A stretch of 64,000 bases of DNA from Streptomyces endocoffeicus (GCF_016741935.1 NZ_JAERRG010000018.1:62001-126000), one strand, 5' to 3'; positions 17,071 through 26,256 are shown, numbered from the stretch's first letter. Translations and numbers: made by a program. Notes: generated by a model from the sequence alone, not told the origin.

Positions 17071-17844
17071 TCAGCCGTTCCAGCTCTCGTCGTACGGATC
17101 GCGCGGGGCCGGGACCGGCCTGGACCGGCTGACCTCGAGGTACGGGATGGCGCCACCGCCCACCGGGTCCTTGGTCCGCTCGCGGGTGTAGGTGCCGATG
17201 ACCTGGAGCCAGGTGTCGGGTTCCAGCACCGCGGGGATCCGCCCGGTCAGGCCGATCTTGACGGGCTGGGCGTCGGCGGCGCAGCAGTTGAGCGCCATCC
17301 GGACGAGGTAGGGGGCGCCGTGGCCGTCGAGGGCGACAAAGCCGGTGATCTTGACCCTCCGGTGCTCCAGGGAGCGCCCGTGGTCGTACACCGCGCGCCC
17401 GGCGTAGTCGGCCACGTTGAGCGGCAGCGGATCCCCGGCGGGGAGGGCGGGGAAGCCCCAAGGGCGTTGCAGCGCCGTGCCGGTGTGCATGGCGGTGTAC
17501 GAGCCGAGCGCGGGCGGCGCGACCAGGATGAGGGCGAACAGCGGGAGCACGAGGAGCCAGGAGACACGTGGTTCCCGGTGGGCGTGGCCGCCTTCGCCCT
17601 CCCCATGGCCCTCTTCGCCTTCCCCCGCGTCCTCTTCGCCTTCCCCCGCGTCCTCATCGGCCGGGCGCGGCCGCCGCTCGTACCAGACGGTGGCGACGGC
17701 GGCCGCCATCAGGACGACACCCGCCGCGAGGAGCAACGGGCGCAGCCCCGCCTTCACATAGCGCAGATAGAGGTCGGTGGATCCGGCTCGCAGCACCGCC
17801 CCGCCGACCAGGAACAGCACGATCGCCTGAGCCTTCCGGTTCAC
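17071..17844 (-). CDS. TIGR03943 family membrane protein (permease partner)
   Basis: 257 aa. Two N-terminal membrane segments are followed by a cytoplasmic or exposed linker very rich in Glu, Gly and His (about residues 62-95), another membrane segment, and a C-terminal soluble beta domain with a Cys-Cys pair (LNCCAADAQ). This is the TIGR03943/DUF1980 layout, whose genes are regularly next to YraQ-type permeases. Its start overlaps the permease stop by 4 bp, so the two are translated together. The acidic-His linker suggests a metal, but the transported solute is unknown. Confidence 0.85.
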   Translation of the reverse strand: MNRKAQAIVLFLVGGAVLRAGSTDLYLRYVKAGLRPLLLAAGVVLMAAAVATVWYERRPRPADEDAGEGEEDAGEGEEGHGEGEGGHAHREPRVSWLLVLPLFALILVAPPALGSYTAMHTGTALQRPWGFPALPAGDPLPLNVADYAGRAVYDHGRSLEHRRVKITGFVALDGHGAPYLVRMALNCCAADAQPVKIGLTGRIPAVLEPDTWLQVIGTYTRERTKDPVGGGAIPYLEVSRSRPVPAPRDPYDESWNG

Positions 17845-18854
17845 AGCAGCACCGCCCCGACCAGGGTCGACACCAGGACGGCGAGAACGAAGGTGGCGGG
17901 CGCGAACCGCAGCGCGAACCCGCGGCCGAACGTGCCGGTCTGCATGGCGAACAGCTTCAGGTCGATCATCGGCCCGACGACGAGGAACGCCAGCCGGGCG
18001 GTGAGCGAGAACTGCGACAGGGACGCGGCCACGAAGGCGTCGGCCTCGGAGCAGATCGACAGCAGCACCGCGAGGACCGCCAGGGCCAGGATCGACACGA
18101 CCGGGTCATCGGCGGCGCCGCGCAGCCAGCTCGCCGGCACCACGGCCTTGAGGGTAGCCGCGGCCATCGCGCCGACGACGAGGAAGCCACCGGCGTGCAT
18201 CACATCGTGGCGTACGGACGCCCAGAACGCGGCGCCCTTCCCATGGCCGTGGAAGGCGGGGCGGGCCGGTGGGCGCAGCCAGTCGGCCCGCCCCAGCCGC
18301 TGCCACAGCCAGCCCATCGCACACGCCACGAACAGACTCGCCACGAACCGGGCGAACACCATCTGCGGCTGGCGGGGGAACGCGACGGCGGTGGCGGTCA
18401 GCACGATCGGGTTGATCGCCGGGGCGGACAGCAGGAACGCCAGCGCCGCCGCCGGGGTGACGCCGCGGCGCACCAGCGCCCCGGCCACCGGTACGGAGGC
18501 GCATTCACAGCCGGGCAGCACCGCCCCGGCCATGCCCGCCACCGGCACCGCGACCGCGGGCCGCCGCGGCAGCGCACGGGCGAAGAACGACGGCGGGACG
18601 AACACCGCGATGAGCGCCGACAGCAGCACCCCGAGCACGAGGAAGGGCAGGGCCTGGAGGACCACCGCGGTGAACACGGTCATCCAGCTCTGCGCCACCG
18701 GAGCCGACAGCGCCCGGCGGACCGGCCCCTGGGCGACCACCACGAGGAGCAGCAGCATGATGAGGCCGAGGGAGGAGTCGAACCGCCCGCCCCGCGGCTC
18801 GCCCGCGTCGCGGCGGCCGGCCTCGGTCGGGGCCGGTTCGGTCGTGGTGGTCAC
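17841..18854 (-). CDS. YraQ/DUF318 family permease
   Basis: 337 aa with eight or more membrane segments. The conserved GCECASVPVAGAL block (family hallmark with two Cys) lies near residue 115 and a second conserved polar helix, SICSEADAFVAASL, near residue 265. The family includes ArsP-like organoarsenical exporters and otherwise uncharacterised permeases. Together with the overlapping TIGR03943 gene it forms a two-gene unit seen across actinobacteria. I find no recognisable metal-repressor box upstream. Confidence 0.88.
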   Translation of the reverse strand: MTTTTEPAPTEAGRRDAGEPRGGRFDSSLGLIMLLLLVVVAQGPVRRALSAPVAQSWMTVFTAVVLQALPFLVLGVLLSALIAVFVPPSFFARALPRRPAVAVPVAGMAGAVLPGCECASVPVAGALVRRGVTPAAALAFLLSAPAINPIVLTATAVAFPRQPQMVFARFVASLFVACAMGWLWQRLGRADWLRPPARPAFHGHGKGAAFWASVRHDVMHAGGFLVVGAMAAATLKAVVPASWLRGAADDPVVSILALAVLAVLLSICSEADAFVAASLSQFSLTARLAFLVVGPMIDLKLFAMQTGTFGRGFALRFAPATFVLAVLVSTLVGAVLL

Positions 18855-18982
18855 GGGTGAGGTACCTCCGGCGTCGAGGGTGCGTGGCGCGGTTCCCCGC
18901 CCCCTCCAGTACGCCGGTTCGGGCCCGTGTGCTCACCGCAGCCGCCATGAGCCGGAAGTCACCATGGCGTCGGCCGCTTGGC

Positions 18983-20137
18983 TCAGCCGGGGCTCACCCA
19001 GGTGCCCAGTTCGGCGGAGCGGGTCATGGCGTCCAGCACGGTGGCGCTGTGCACGGCGTCGTCCAGGGTGGCGCCGTGAGCGGTGCCCTCGGCCATGGAG
19101 CGCAGGAAGTGGTAGGCCTCGATCACCTTCAGATCGTCATAGCCCATGCCGTTGGCCGAGCCGGGCTGGAAGGCGGCGTACTCGCCGTGCCCGGGGCCGA
19201 CGTACACGGTGGACACGGGCTGGTCCTGGTACGCGGTGCCGCGGCTGACGCCGAGTTCGCCCATGCGCCGGAAGTCCCAGAAGACCGCGCCCTTGGTGCC
19301 GTGGATCTCGAAGCCGTAGGTGTTCTGTTCACCGACCGAGACCCGGCACGCCTCCAGCACCCCACGGGCGCCGGAGGCGAAGCGCAGCAGACAGGAGACG
19401 TAGTCCTCGTTCTCCACCGGGCCCAGCTCGCCGCCGGTGGCCCGGGTGTGACCGGCGGTGGCGCCGGTGGGGCGGGCCCGCTCGGGCACGAACACGGCGG
19501 TGTCGGCGGTCAGCGCGTCGATCTCGCCGAGCAGGAAGCGGGCCAGGTCCACCCCGTGGGAGGCGAGGTCGCCCAGCACTCCGCTGCCGCCGCGCGCACG
19601 TTCGTACCGCCAGGTCAGGGCCCCTTCGGGGTGGGCGGCGTAGTCGCTGAAGAGGCGGATGCGGGCATGGGTGACGGTGCCGATCTCCCCGGCGGCGATC
19701 ATGGCCCGGGCGGTCTGGACGGCGGGTGCGTTGCGGTAGTTGAAGCCGACCGCGCCCTGGACCCCGGCCTCGGCCACGGCCCCGGCGACCGCGCGCGCGT
19801 CGTCGGCGGTGAGCCCGACCGGCTTCTCGATCCAGATGTGCTTGCCCGCCCGGGCCATGGCGACGCCGATCTCGCGGTGCAGGAAGTTCGGCGCGGCGAT
19901 GCTGACCGCCTGGACCCGGGGGTCGGCGGCGACCTCCTGCCAGTCCCGGGCGGCGGTGGCGAAGCCGTACCGCCCGGCGGCCTCCTCGGCCCGGCCGGGC
20001 ACCTCGTCGGCGACGGCGACGAGTTCGGGCCGTACGGACAGCCGCGGGAAGTGGTGCGGCAGCCGGACGTACGCCTGGGTGTGCACCCGTCCCATCCAGC
20101 CGAATCCCACGACGGCGACCCCGAGCGTACTCACCAT
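18983..20137 (-). CDS. Gfo/Idh/MocA family oxidoreductase
   Basis: 384 aa. The N-terminal Rossmann fold starts VAVVGFGWMGRVH, and the catalytic Lys lies in IEKPVGL, as in inositol and glucose-fructose dehydrogenases. ATG 20137 has GAAGGG upstream. Divergent from a LacI repressor with a matching operator on each side, so it is probably a sugar or polyol dehydrogenase induced by the LacI ligand. The secreted arabinofuranosidase downstream of lacI hints at a plant-derived sugar, but this is inference. Confidence 0.9.
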   Translation of the reverse strand: MVSTLGVAVVGFGWMGRVHTQAYVRLPHHFPRLSVRPELVAVADEVPGRAEEAAGRYGFATAARDWQEVAADPRVQAVSIAAPNFLHREIGVAMARAGKHIWIEKPVGLTADDARAVAGAVAEAGVQGAVGFNYRNAPAVQTARAMIAAGEIGTVTHARIRLFSDYAAHPEGALTWRYERARGGSGVLGDLASHGVDLARFLLGEIDALTADTAVFVPERARPTGATAGHTRATGGELGPVENEDYVSCLLRFASGARGVLEACRVSVGEQNTYGFEIHGTKGAVFWDFRRMGELGVSRGTAYQDQPVSTVYVGPGHGEYAAFQPGSANGMGYDDLKVIEAYHFLRSMAEGTAHGATLDDAVHSATVLDAMTRSAELGTWVSPG

Positions 20138-20150
20138 GACTGCCCTTCTT

Positions 20151-20162
20151 TGGACCGTTCCA
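20151..20162. promoter_or_regulatory. LacI-type operator O1 (Gfo/Idh/MocA side)
   Basis: TGGACCGTTCCA, 13 bp above the dehydrogenase start. It is the exact reverse complement of the site in front of lacI, with the central CG step typical of LacI-family operators. Confidence 0.75.
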
Positions 20163-20232
20163 GATCTCTCTCGGCCCACACTGAGAGCCCTCTCCGCAGG
20201 TGTCAACCCCTTTGACAACCGCGTCCGCCATA

Positions 20233-20244
20233 TGGAACGGTCCA
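20233..20244. promoter_or_regulatory. LacI-type operator O2 (overlaps the regulator's ribosome site)
   Basis: TGGAACGGTCCA, ending 4 bp before the LacI start codon. Any Shine-Dalgarno sequence for lacI (GGAACGG) lies inside it, so repressor binding would block the gene directly; autoregulation is inferred. The two sites are 82 bp apart centre to centre, close to eight helical turns, so looping is possible. Confidence 0.72.
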
Positions 20245-20248
20245 GACC

Positions 20249-21256
20249 ATGAGACCACCGACGATCCGCGATGTCGCCGAACGGGCCGGAGTGTCGAAGT
20301 CGCTGGTCTCCCTGGTGCTGCGCGGCTCCCAGCAGGTGCGCCCCGAGAAGCGGCGGGCCGTCCTGGCCGCCGTCGAGGAGCTCGGCTACCGGCCCAACGC
20401 CGCCGCGCGCAGCCTCAGCGAGCGGCGCACCCGGACCGTCGGGGTGCTCCTCAACGATCTGCGCAACCCCTGGTTCGTGGAGCTGCTCGACGGCCTCAAC
20501 TCCGAGCTGTACGCCGGCGGTCTGCGGACACTGCTGGCCGACGGCCGGCTCAACCGGCGGCTCGGCGAGGACCTCACCCACACCTTCACCGAGCTGCGGG
20601 TGGACGGCCTGATCGCCGTGGGCACGCTCCCGGACCCGGCGGCGGTGCGCACGGCGGCCGCGCGGGTGCCCACGGTGGTCGCGGGCACCCGCGAGCCCGT
20701 GCTGCCGAACGTGGACATCGTCGCGGGCGACGACGAGCTGGGCGCCCGCCTGGCCACCGAGCACCTCATCGGCCTCGGCCACCGGGACATCGCCCATATC
20801 GCGGGGCAGGGCGTGGTGGGCGAACTGCGCCGCCGTGGCTTCGAGGCGGTCATGCGCGAACACGGCCTGTCCGGGTCGGCGGCCGTGGAGCAGGGCGATC
20901 TGACCGAGGAGGGTGGCTACCGGGCCACGGTCCGGCTGCTGGGCGCGCCGCACCGGCCCACCGCCGTCTTCGCGTTCAACGACATGGCCGGGGTCGGCGC
21001 CCTGTCGGCCGCCGAGGAGCTCGGCCTGCGGGTGCCGGGCGAGCTCTCCCTCGTCGGCTACGACAACACCTACCTCGCGCGGCTGCGCCATCTGTGGCTC
21101 ACCAGCGTGGACAACGCCGGTCATGACATCGGCCGCCGCGCCGCGCGCCGCCTGCTCGACCGGATCGCCGACCCCGCCCGCCCCGGCGAGGTGGCCCTTA
21201 CCGCCCCGGTCCTCGAGGTCCGCGGCACGACGGCGCCGCCGCGTCCGGCGGACTGA
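20249..21256 (+). CDS. LacI family transcriptional regulator
   Basis: 335 aa. Classical N-terminal helix-turn-helix (TIRDVAERAGVSKSLVSLVL) and hinge helix (RPNAAARSLSERRT), then a periplasmic-binding-like sugar domain with NDMAGVGAL and LVGYDNT. It likely represses the divergent dehydrogenase and itself through the two 12-bp sites. The GH51 arabinofuranosidase gene begins 106 bp downstream but has its own leader, so control of it by this repressor is uncertain. Confidence 0.93.
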   Translation: MRPPTIRDVAERAGVSKSLVSLVLRGSQQVRPEKRRAVLAAVEELGYRPNAAARSLSERRTRTVGVLLNDLRNPWFVELLDGLNSELYAGGLRTLLADGRLNRRLGEDLTHTFTELRVDGLIAVGTLPDPAAVRTAAARVPTVVAGTREPVLPNVDIVAGDDELGARLATEHLIGLGHRDIAHIAGQGVVGELRRRGFEAVMREHGLSGSAAVEQGDLTEEGGYRATVRLLGAPHRPTAVFAFNDMAGVGALSAAEELGLRVPGELSLVGYDNTYLARLRHLWLTSVDNAGHDIGRRAARRLLDRIADPARPGEVALTAPVLEVRGTTAPPRPAD

Positions 21257-21362
21257 CCGTCGCGCACCGGCCATTGACGCTCCGTCGGTCCCCTGCCTAT
21301 CGTCCGTTCGAAGTACTGAGCGATGTCCGATATTTCGAACATACTGCGGTACAGGAGTCGCC

Positions 21363-23942
21363 ATGCGATCAACGGGACGTACCAGACGGGGGCTCGGCCT
21401 CACCGTGAGCGCCCTGCTCAGCACCTTGCTCGCCGCCGCGTTGCTCACCGACCCCACGGCCGCCGGGGCCTCCTCCGCGGCCGTGACCGACTACTCGATC
21501 ACCGTCGATCCGGACAGCGCGGGCCCGGAGATCGACGACGCGATGTACGGCGTCTTCTACGAGGACATCAACCGCGCGGCGGACGGCGGGCTGTACGCCG
21601 AGCTCGTCCAGAACCGGTCCTTCGAGTACGGCACCGCCGACAACGCCTCGTACACCCCGCTCACCTCATGGGCCGAGACCGCGACCGGCGGCGCCACCGG
21701 CACGGCGCGTGTGGTGAACGACGCGGCGCGGCTCAATGAGAACAACCGCGGCTATCTGCGGCTGGACCTCCGCGGGGACGGCAGCGGCACCGGGGCGGGG
21801 TACGGCGTCACCAACTCCGGCTACAACACCGGCATCGCCGTCCAGACCGGAAAGAAGTACGACTTCTCGGTGTGGGCCCGCACCGACAACCCCTCCGGCA
21901 CCCCGCTGACGATCGGTCTCCACACCGCCTCGGGCTCCACCGCGCTCGCCACGCCGCTGCGCGCCACCGTGCGCGGGGACCGCTGGACGAAGTACACCGG
22001 GACGCTCACCGCGCGCGCCACGGACACCACCGGACGGCTCGCGGTGACCGCGGGCGGCGGTGGCACCGTCCGGCTCGACATGGTCTCCCTCCTCCCCCGG
22101 GACACCTACAAGGGCCGCCCGAACGGGCTGCGCAAGGACCTCGCGGAGAAGATCGCCGCGCTGAAGCCGGGCTTTCTGCGCTTCCCGGGCGGCTGTCTGG
22201 TCAACACCGGAAGCCATAGGGCGTACGAGGCGCCGGACTGGGAGCGCAAGCGGTCCTACCAGTGGAAGGACACCGTCGGTCCGGTCGAGGAGCGGCCCGC
22301 CAACGCCAACTTCTGGGGCTACAACCAGTCCTACGGCCTCGGCTACTACGAGTACTTCCAGTTCGCCGAGGACATCGGCGCCACACCGCTGCCCGTGGTG
22401 CCCGCGCTCGTCACCGGCTGCGGCCAGAACAAGGCCACCGACGACCCCGAGCTGCTCAGGCGCCACATCCAGGACACCCTCGACCTGATCGAGTTCGCCA
22501 ACGGGCCGGTGACCTCCCCGTGGGGCAAGAAGCGCGCACAGATGGGGCATCCAAAACCCTTCGGCCTGGACCGTCTGGAGGTGGGCAACGAGGAGAACCT
22601 CCCCGACGCCTTCTTCGAGCGCTTCACCGAGTTCCGCGCGGCCATCGAGGCCAAGCACCCGGAGATCACGGTGATCAGCAACTCCGGGCCCGACGACAGC
22701 GGTGTCACCTTCGACCGCGCGTGGGAGCTGAACCGCGCGGCGAAGGTGAAGATGGTCGACGAGCACTACTACAACAGCCCGCGGTGGTTCCTGGAGAACA
22801 ACAACCGCTATGACTCCTACGACCGCCAGGGCCCGAAGGTGTTCCTCGGCGAATACGCCTCGCAGGACAACCGCTTCGGAAACTCCCTGGCCGAGGCCGC
22901 GTACATGACCGGCCTGGAGCGCAACGCCGATGTGGTCAAGATGGCCTCCTACGCCCCGCTGCTGGCCAACGAGGACTACGTCCAGTGGCGGCCGGATCTG
23001 ATCTGGTTCGACAACGCCGCCGCCTGGGGCTCGACCAGCTATGAGACCCAGAAGCTTTTCATGAACAACGTCGGGGACCAGGTGGTGCCGAGCCAGGCGT
23101 CCGCCACCCCGTCCCTCCCCTCCGGCCCGATCACCGGCGCCGTCGGCCTGTCCACCTGGGCCACCAGCGCCGCGTACGACGATGTCCAGGTCACCTCGGC
23201 GGACGGGTCCACCCTGCTGAGCGACGACTTCTCCGGCGGCGACGGCAAGTGGACCAAGGCCACCGGGACCGGTTCCTGGCAGGTGCGGGACGGCGCGTAC
23301 GTCCAGTCCGACACCGCCGCCGAGAACACGATGGTCACCGCGGGCGACAGCGGCTGGCAGAACTACGACCTGAAGCTGAAGGCCACCAAGCGTGCGGGCA
23401 GCGAGGGCTTCCTCATCGCCTTCGGGGTCAAGGACACCGGCAACTACTACTGGTGGAACCTCGGCGGCTGGGGCAACACCCGGTCCGCCGTGGAGAAGGC
23501 CACGGACGGCGCCAAGCAGACGATGGCCGAGGACGGCACGAAGATCGAGACAGGCCGGGCGTACGACGTGCGGGTCGAGGTCCGCGGCCGGCAGGTGACG
23601 CTGTACCTGGACGGGAAGAAGTGGGGTTCGTTCACCGATGACAAGGTGGCCGAGCCGTTCCGCCAGGTGGTGACCCGCGACAAGGCCACCGGTGAGCTCA
23701 TCGTCAAGGTGGTCAACGCCCAGGACGCCGCCGCCCGCACCCGGATCGGCCTCGGCCAGGGGGTCACGGTCCGGCGGACCGCACGGCTGACCACGCTCCA
23801 GGGCGCCCCGGACGCGGTGAACACCGCCACCGATCGGCCCATCAGGCCGATCGGCTCCACGTTCGACGGTGTGGACACCACGTTCAGCTACACCTTCCCG
23901 GCCAACTCCATCACCTTCATGCGGATCGCCACGCGGAAGTGA
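21363..23942 (+). CDS. Secreted alpha-L-arabinofuranosidase, GH51, with extra jelly-roll domains
   Basis: 859 aa. A signal peptide (about residues 1-38) precedes a carbohydrate-binding-like sandwich (about 95-235), the GH51 barrel, and a C-terminal beta domain. Acid/base Glu410 (LEVGNEEN) and nucleophile Glu497 (FLGEYAS) are present. Between about residues 590 and 730 a concanavalin/LamG-like module (DDFSGGDGKW ... NYYWWNLGGWGN) is inserted into the C-terminal sandwich, which resumes at FRQVVTRD. ATG 21363 has AGGAG. The enzyme would release arabinose from arabinoxylan or arabinan outside the cell. Two TTCGAA motifs at 21307 and 21334 lie in its leader. Confidence 0.92.
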   Translation: MRSTGRTRRGLGLTVSALLSTLLAAALLTDPTAAGASSAAVTDYSITVDPDSAGPEIDDAMYGVFYEDINRAADGGLYAELVQNRSFEYGTADNASYTPLTSWAETATGGATGTARVVNDAARLNENNRGYLRLDLRGDGSGTGAGYGVTNSGYNTGIAVQTGKKYDFSVWARTDNPSGTPLTIGLHTASGSTALATPLRATVRGDRWTKYTGTLTARATDTTGRLAVTAGGGGTVRLDMVSLLPRDTYKGRPNGLRKDLAEKIAALKPGFLRFPGGCLVNTGSHRAYEAPDWERKRSYQWKDTVGPVEERPANANFWGYNQSYGLGYYEYFQFAEDIGATPLPVVPALVTGCGQNKATDDPELLRRHIQDTLDLIEFANGPVTSPWGKKRAQMGHPKPFGLDRLEVGNEENLPDAFFERFTEFRAAIEAKHPEITVISNSGPDDSGVTFDRAWELNRAAKVKMVDEHYYNSPRWFLENNNRYDSYDRQGPKVFLGEYASQDNRFGNSLAEAAYMTGLERNADVVKMASYAPLLANEDYVQWRPDLIWFDNAAAWGSTSYETQKLFMNNVGDQVVPSQASATPSLPSGPITGAVGLSTWATSAAYDDVQVTSADGSTLLSDDFSGGDGKWTKATGTGSWQVRDGAYVQSDTAAENTMVTAGDSGWQNYDLKLKATKRAGSEGFLIAFGVKDTGNYYWWNLGGWGNTRSAVEKATDGAKQTMAEDGTKIETGRAYDVRVEVRGRQVTLYLDGKKWGSFTDDKVAEPFRQVVTRDKATGELIVKVVNAQDAAARTRIGLGQGVTVRRTARLTTLQGAPDAVNTATDRPIRPIGSTFDGVDTTFSYTFPANSITFMRIATRK

Positions 23943-23986
23943 GGCGGACTCGCGGCCGGTGACCCGAGCGGTCACCGGCCGCGGTC

Positions 23987-24226
23987 TCATCCGCGGCCTC
24001 GATCGCCGAACGCGCCGCCCGCCGCGCCCACCGCCAGGCCGATGACGACCATCACGACATAGCTGTACACCTCATAGCCCTCGGGGACGAGGAAGCGGAC
24101 GAACCCCATGAAGTGGAGCCAGCCCCACCATTCGTGCAGCAGACCGCTTCCGCCGCCGACGACAAGGGTGAAGGAGAGCAGATGCGACACGGCGGTGAGC
24201 GGGGCGGTGTCCTTGGCGGATGTCAT
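23987..24226 (-). CDS. Small membrane protein, unknown function
   Basis: 79 aa with two hydrophobic segments (about residues 12-30 and 54-72) separated by an aromatic stretch (HEWWGWLHFMGFVRF). Codon use is normal for the region. It is divergent from the histidine kinase. I do not recognise a family; the ribosome site is weak. It could be a target or accessory of the adjacent two-component system. Confidence 0.6.
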   Translation of the reverse strand: MTSAKDTAPLTAVSHLLSFTLVVGGGSGLLHEWWGWLHFMGFVRFLVPEGYEVYSYVVMVVIGLAVGAAGGAFGDRGRG

Positions 24227-24316
24227 GGCCCGAACCTAGGCGGGCCGCTCCCGGCGGCGGATCGGGCACAAGACGGCGCGGCGATGACCAAAGGACACCG
24301 TCCGCCACCGGGGAGT

Positions 24317-24331
24317 GGTACTTAAGTATCC
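24317..24331. promoter_or_regulatory. Palindrome upstream of the two-component system
   Basis: GGTACTTAAGTATCC, containing the perfect 10-bp palindrome TACTTAAGTA (24319-24328), 54 bp before the kinase start and about 90 bp before the divergent small membrane protein. A/T-rich against a GC-rich background. Candidate site for the NarL-type regulator encoded downstream. Confidence 0.5.
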
Positions 24332-24384
24332 GCCCGCGGGACGGATCCCCGCTCGCCCGCCCGGTCCGCGTAGATTTCCGGGAC

Positions 24385-25581
24385 ATGCGCCGCATCCACC
24401 GCACCCGCCGGGACTGGGCAGCCGATCTGGGGCTGATGCTCTTCGCCGCCTGTTTCGCCGCCGCCAGCTCCGATTCCCTCCCGATCGAGGAGGACCTCGA
24501 TCCGCTGTGGCTGACCGTCGATCAGGTGATCGGCGGGCTGGGGTGTGCGACGGTCCTGCTGCGGCGGCGGTGGCCGGTGGCGCTGGCGGTGGCGCTGCTG
24601 CTGGCGGGCAGCGAGATGTCGCACTACCTCACCGGTCCGGCGATGGTGGCGGTGTTCACGGTGGCCGCGACCCGGCCGTGGCGGGCCACCGCGTGGGTGG
24701 CGGCGGTGGCCTTCGTACCGCTTCCCGTCTTCCTGTGGCAGCTGCCGGAGGTGTCCGGGGACCGGAAGAGCTCGGCGCTGACGTACTTCGCGCTGATCAC
24801 CGGGGCCATCGGCTGGGGGCTGTTCCGGCGGTCCCGGCAGCAGCTGATCGCCTCCCTGCGGGAGCGGGCCGAACTGGCCGAGACGGACGCGGAGTTGCGG
24901 GCCGAGCGGGCCCGCCGGGAGGCGCGGGAGGAGATCGCGCGGGAGATGCACGATGTGCTGGGGCACCGGCTGACGCTGCTGAGCCTGCACGCCGGGGCGC
25001 TGGAGTTCCATACGAAGGCGCCCCGCGAGGAGATCGGAAGGGCCGCCGGGGTGATCCGGGAGAGCGCCCGCCTGGCGCTGAGCGATCTGCGTGCGGTGAT
25101 CGGAGTGCTGCGCGCGGGACCGGCGGAGGACGAACGGCCCCAGCCCGAACTGGCCGACCTGGCCCGGCTGGTGGCGGAGGCCCGGACAGCGGGCGGCCGG
25201 ATCGAGCTGACCGGACCACCCGACAACCCGGCCCCGCCGCCCGTGGTGGGGCGCACGGCGTACCGCATCGTCCAGGAGGCGCTCACCAACGCGCGCAAAC
25301 ACGCGCCCGGCGCGGCGGTCACGGTACGGGTGGCCGGAGGCCCGGCCGACCGGCTGACGGTGGAGGTCCACACCGCGCCGCCGCCCGGGGCGGCCGCGGA
25401 CACCGGCGGTGGCGAAGGCGGCCGTGCCGAAGGCGGCGGGCAGGGGCTGATCGGGCTGGCCGAACGGGCCCGGCTGGCGGGCGGTGAGCTGAGCGCGGGC
25501 CCGGCCCAGGGCGGCTTCCGGGTGCGCGCCTGGCTACCCTGGCCCGCGGCGGACCCGGTGTCCGCCGCGGGCCAGGGGTGA
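24385..25581 (+). CDS. Two-component sensor histidine kinase (NarL/DesK type, HisKA_3)
   Basis: 398 aa. Four to five membrane segments in residues 12-150 with almost no extracellular domain, a coiled linker (150-182), the HisKA_3 box REMHDVLGHRL with phospho-acceptor His189, and a HATPase domain with N box QEALTNARKHA and a Gly-rich lid (GGGEGGRAEGGGQGLIGL). The stimulus is probably in or at the membrane. ATG 24385 has no clear ribosome site. The response regulator starts 15 bp downstream. Confidence 0.9.
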   Translation: MRRIHRTRRDWAADLGLMLFAACFAAASSDSLPIEEDLDPLWLTVDQVIGGLGCATVLLRRRWPVALAVALLLAGSEMSHYLTGPAMVAVFTVAATRPWRATAWVAAVAFVPLPVFLWQLPEVSGDRKSSALTYFALITGAIGWGLFRRSRQQLIASLRERAELAETDAELRAERARREAREEIAREMHDVLGHRLTLLSLHAGALEFHTKAPREEIGRAAGVIRESARLALSDLRAVIGVLRAGPAEDERPQPELADLARLVAEARTAGGRIELTGPPDNPAPPPVVGRTAYRIVQEALTNARKHAPGAAVTVRVAGGPADRLTVEVHTAPPPGAAADTGGGEGGRAEGGGQGLIGLAERARLAGGELSAGPAQGGFRVRAWLPWPAADPVSAAGQG

Positions 25582-25596
25582 GGGAGGACGGCGCGG

Positions 25597-26256
25597 GTGA
25601 TCCATGTCCTGCTGGTGGACGACGACGCGATCGTACGGGCCGGGCTGCGCCTGATGCTGGGTGGCGCCCCGGACATCGAGGTCGTCGCGGAGGCCGCCGA
25701 CGGGGCGGAGGTGCCGGCGCTGGTCGCCGCGCACCGGCCCGATGTGGTGCTGATGGACATCCGGATGCCGGGCGTCGACGGACTGACCGCCACCACCGAG
25801 CTCCGGGCCCGGCCGGGCGCCCCGGAGGTGCTGGTGCTGACCACCTTCCACACCGACGGCCATGTGCTGCGGGCGCTGCGCGGCGGCGCGGCCGGGTTCC
25901 TCCTCAAGGACACCCCGCCGCGGGACATCGTCACGGCCATCCGCGCGGTGGCCGCCGGGGATCCGGTGCTCTCCCCCGCCGTCACCCGCCGGCTCATCGA
26001 GCAGGTGGCGGGCGGTGGGCAGGAGGACCGGGCCACCGCCGCCCGGGCCCGGCTGGCGCTGCTGGGCGAGCGGGAGCGGGAGGTGGCCCGGGCGGTCGGG
26101 CGGGGCCGCTCCAACGCGGAGATCGCCCGGGAGTTGCATCTGGCGCTGCCGACGGTGAAGGCCCATGTGTCGCGCGTCCTGACCCGGCTGGATCTCAACA
26201 ACCGTGTCCAGATCGCCCTGCTGGTCCATGACGCCGGCGCGTCGGACGACGGCTGA
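25597..26256 (+). CDS. NarL/FixJ family response regulator
   Basis: 219 aa from GTG 25597 with GGAGG upstream. Receiver domain with acidic pair Asp8-Asp10, phosphorylation site Asp54 (LMDIRMPG), switch Thr in LTTFH and Lys105 region LLKD; C-terminal LuxR helix-turn-helix (GRSNAEIARELHLALPTVKAHVSRVL region). Partner of the kinase immediately upstream. Targets unknown; the TACTTAAGTA palindrome ahead of the kinase is a candidate. Confidence 0.93.
   Translation: MIHVLLVDDDAIVRAGLRLMLGGAPDIEVVAEAADGAEVPALVAAHRPDVVLMDIRMPGVDGLTATTELRARPGAPEVLVLTTFHTDGHVLRALRGGAAGFLLKDTPPRDIVTAIRAVAAGDPVLSPAVTRRLIEQVAGGGQEDRATAARARLALLGEREREVARAVGRGRSNAEIARELHLALPTVKAHVSRVLTRLDLNNRVQIALLVHDAGASDDG

Noticed and set aside
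21307..21339. Two TTCGAA motifs upstream of the GH51 gene as a defined operator
   Set aside because: Six-base palindromes 27 bp apart are too weak a signal to name a regulator; mentioned only in the gene entry.
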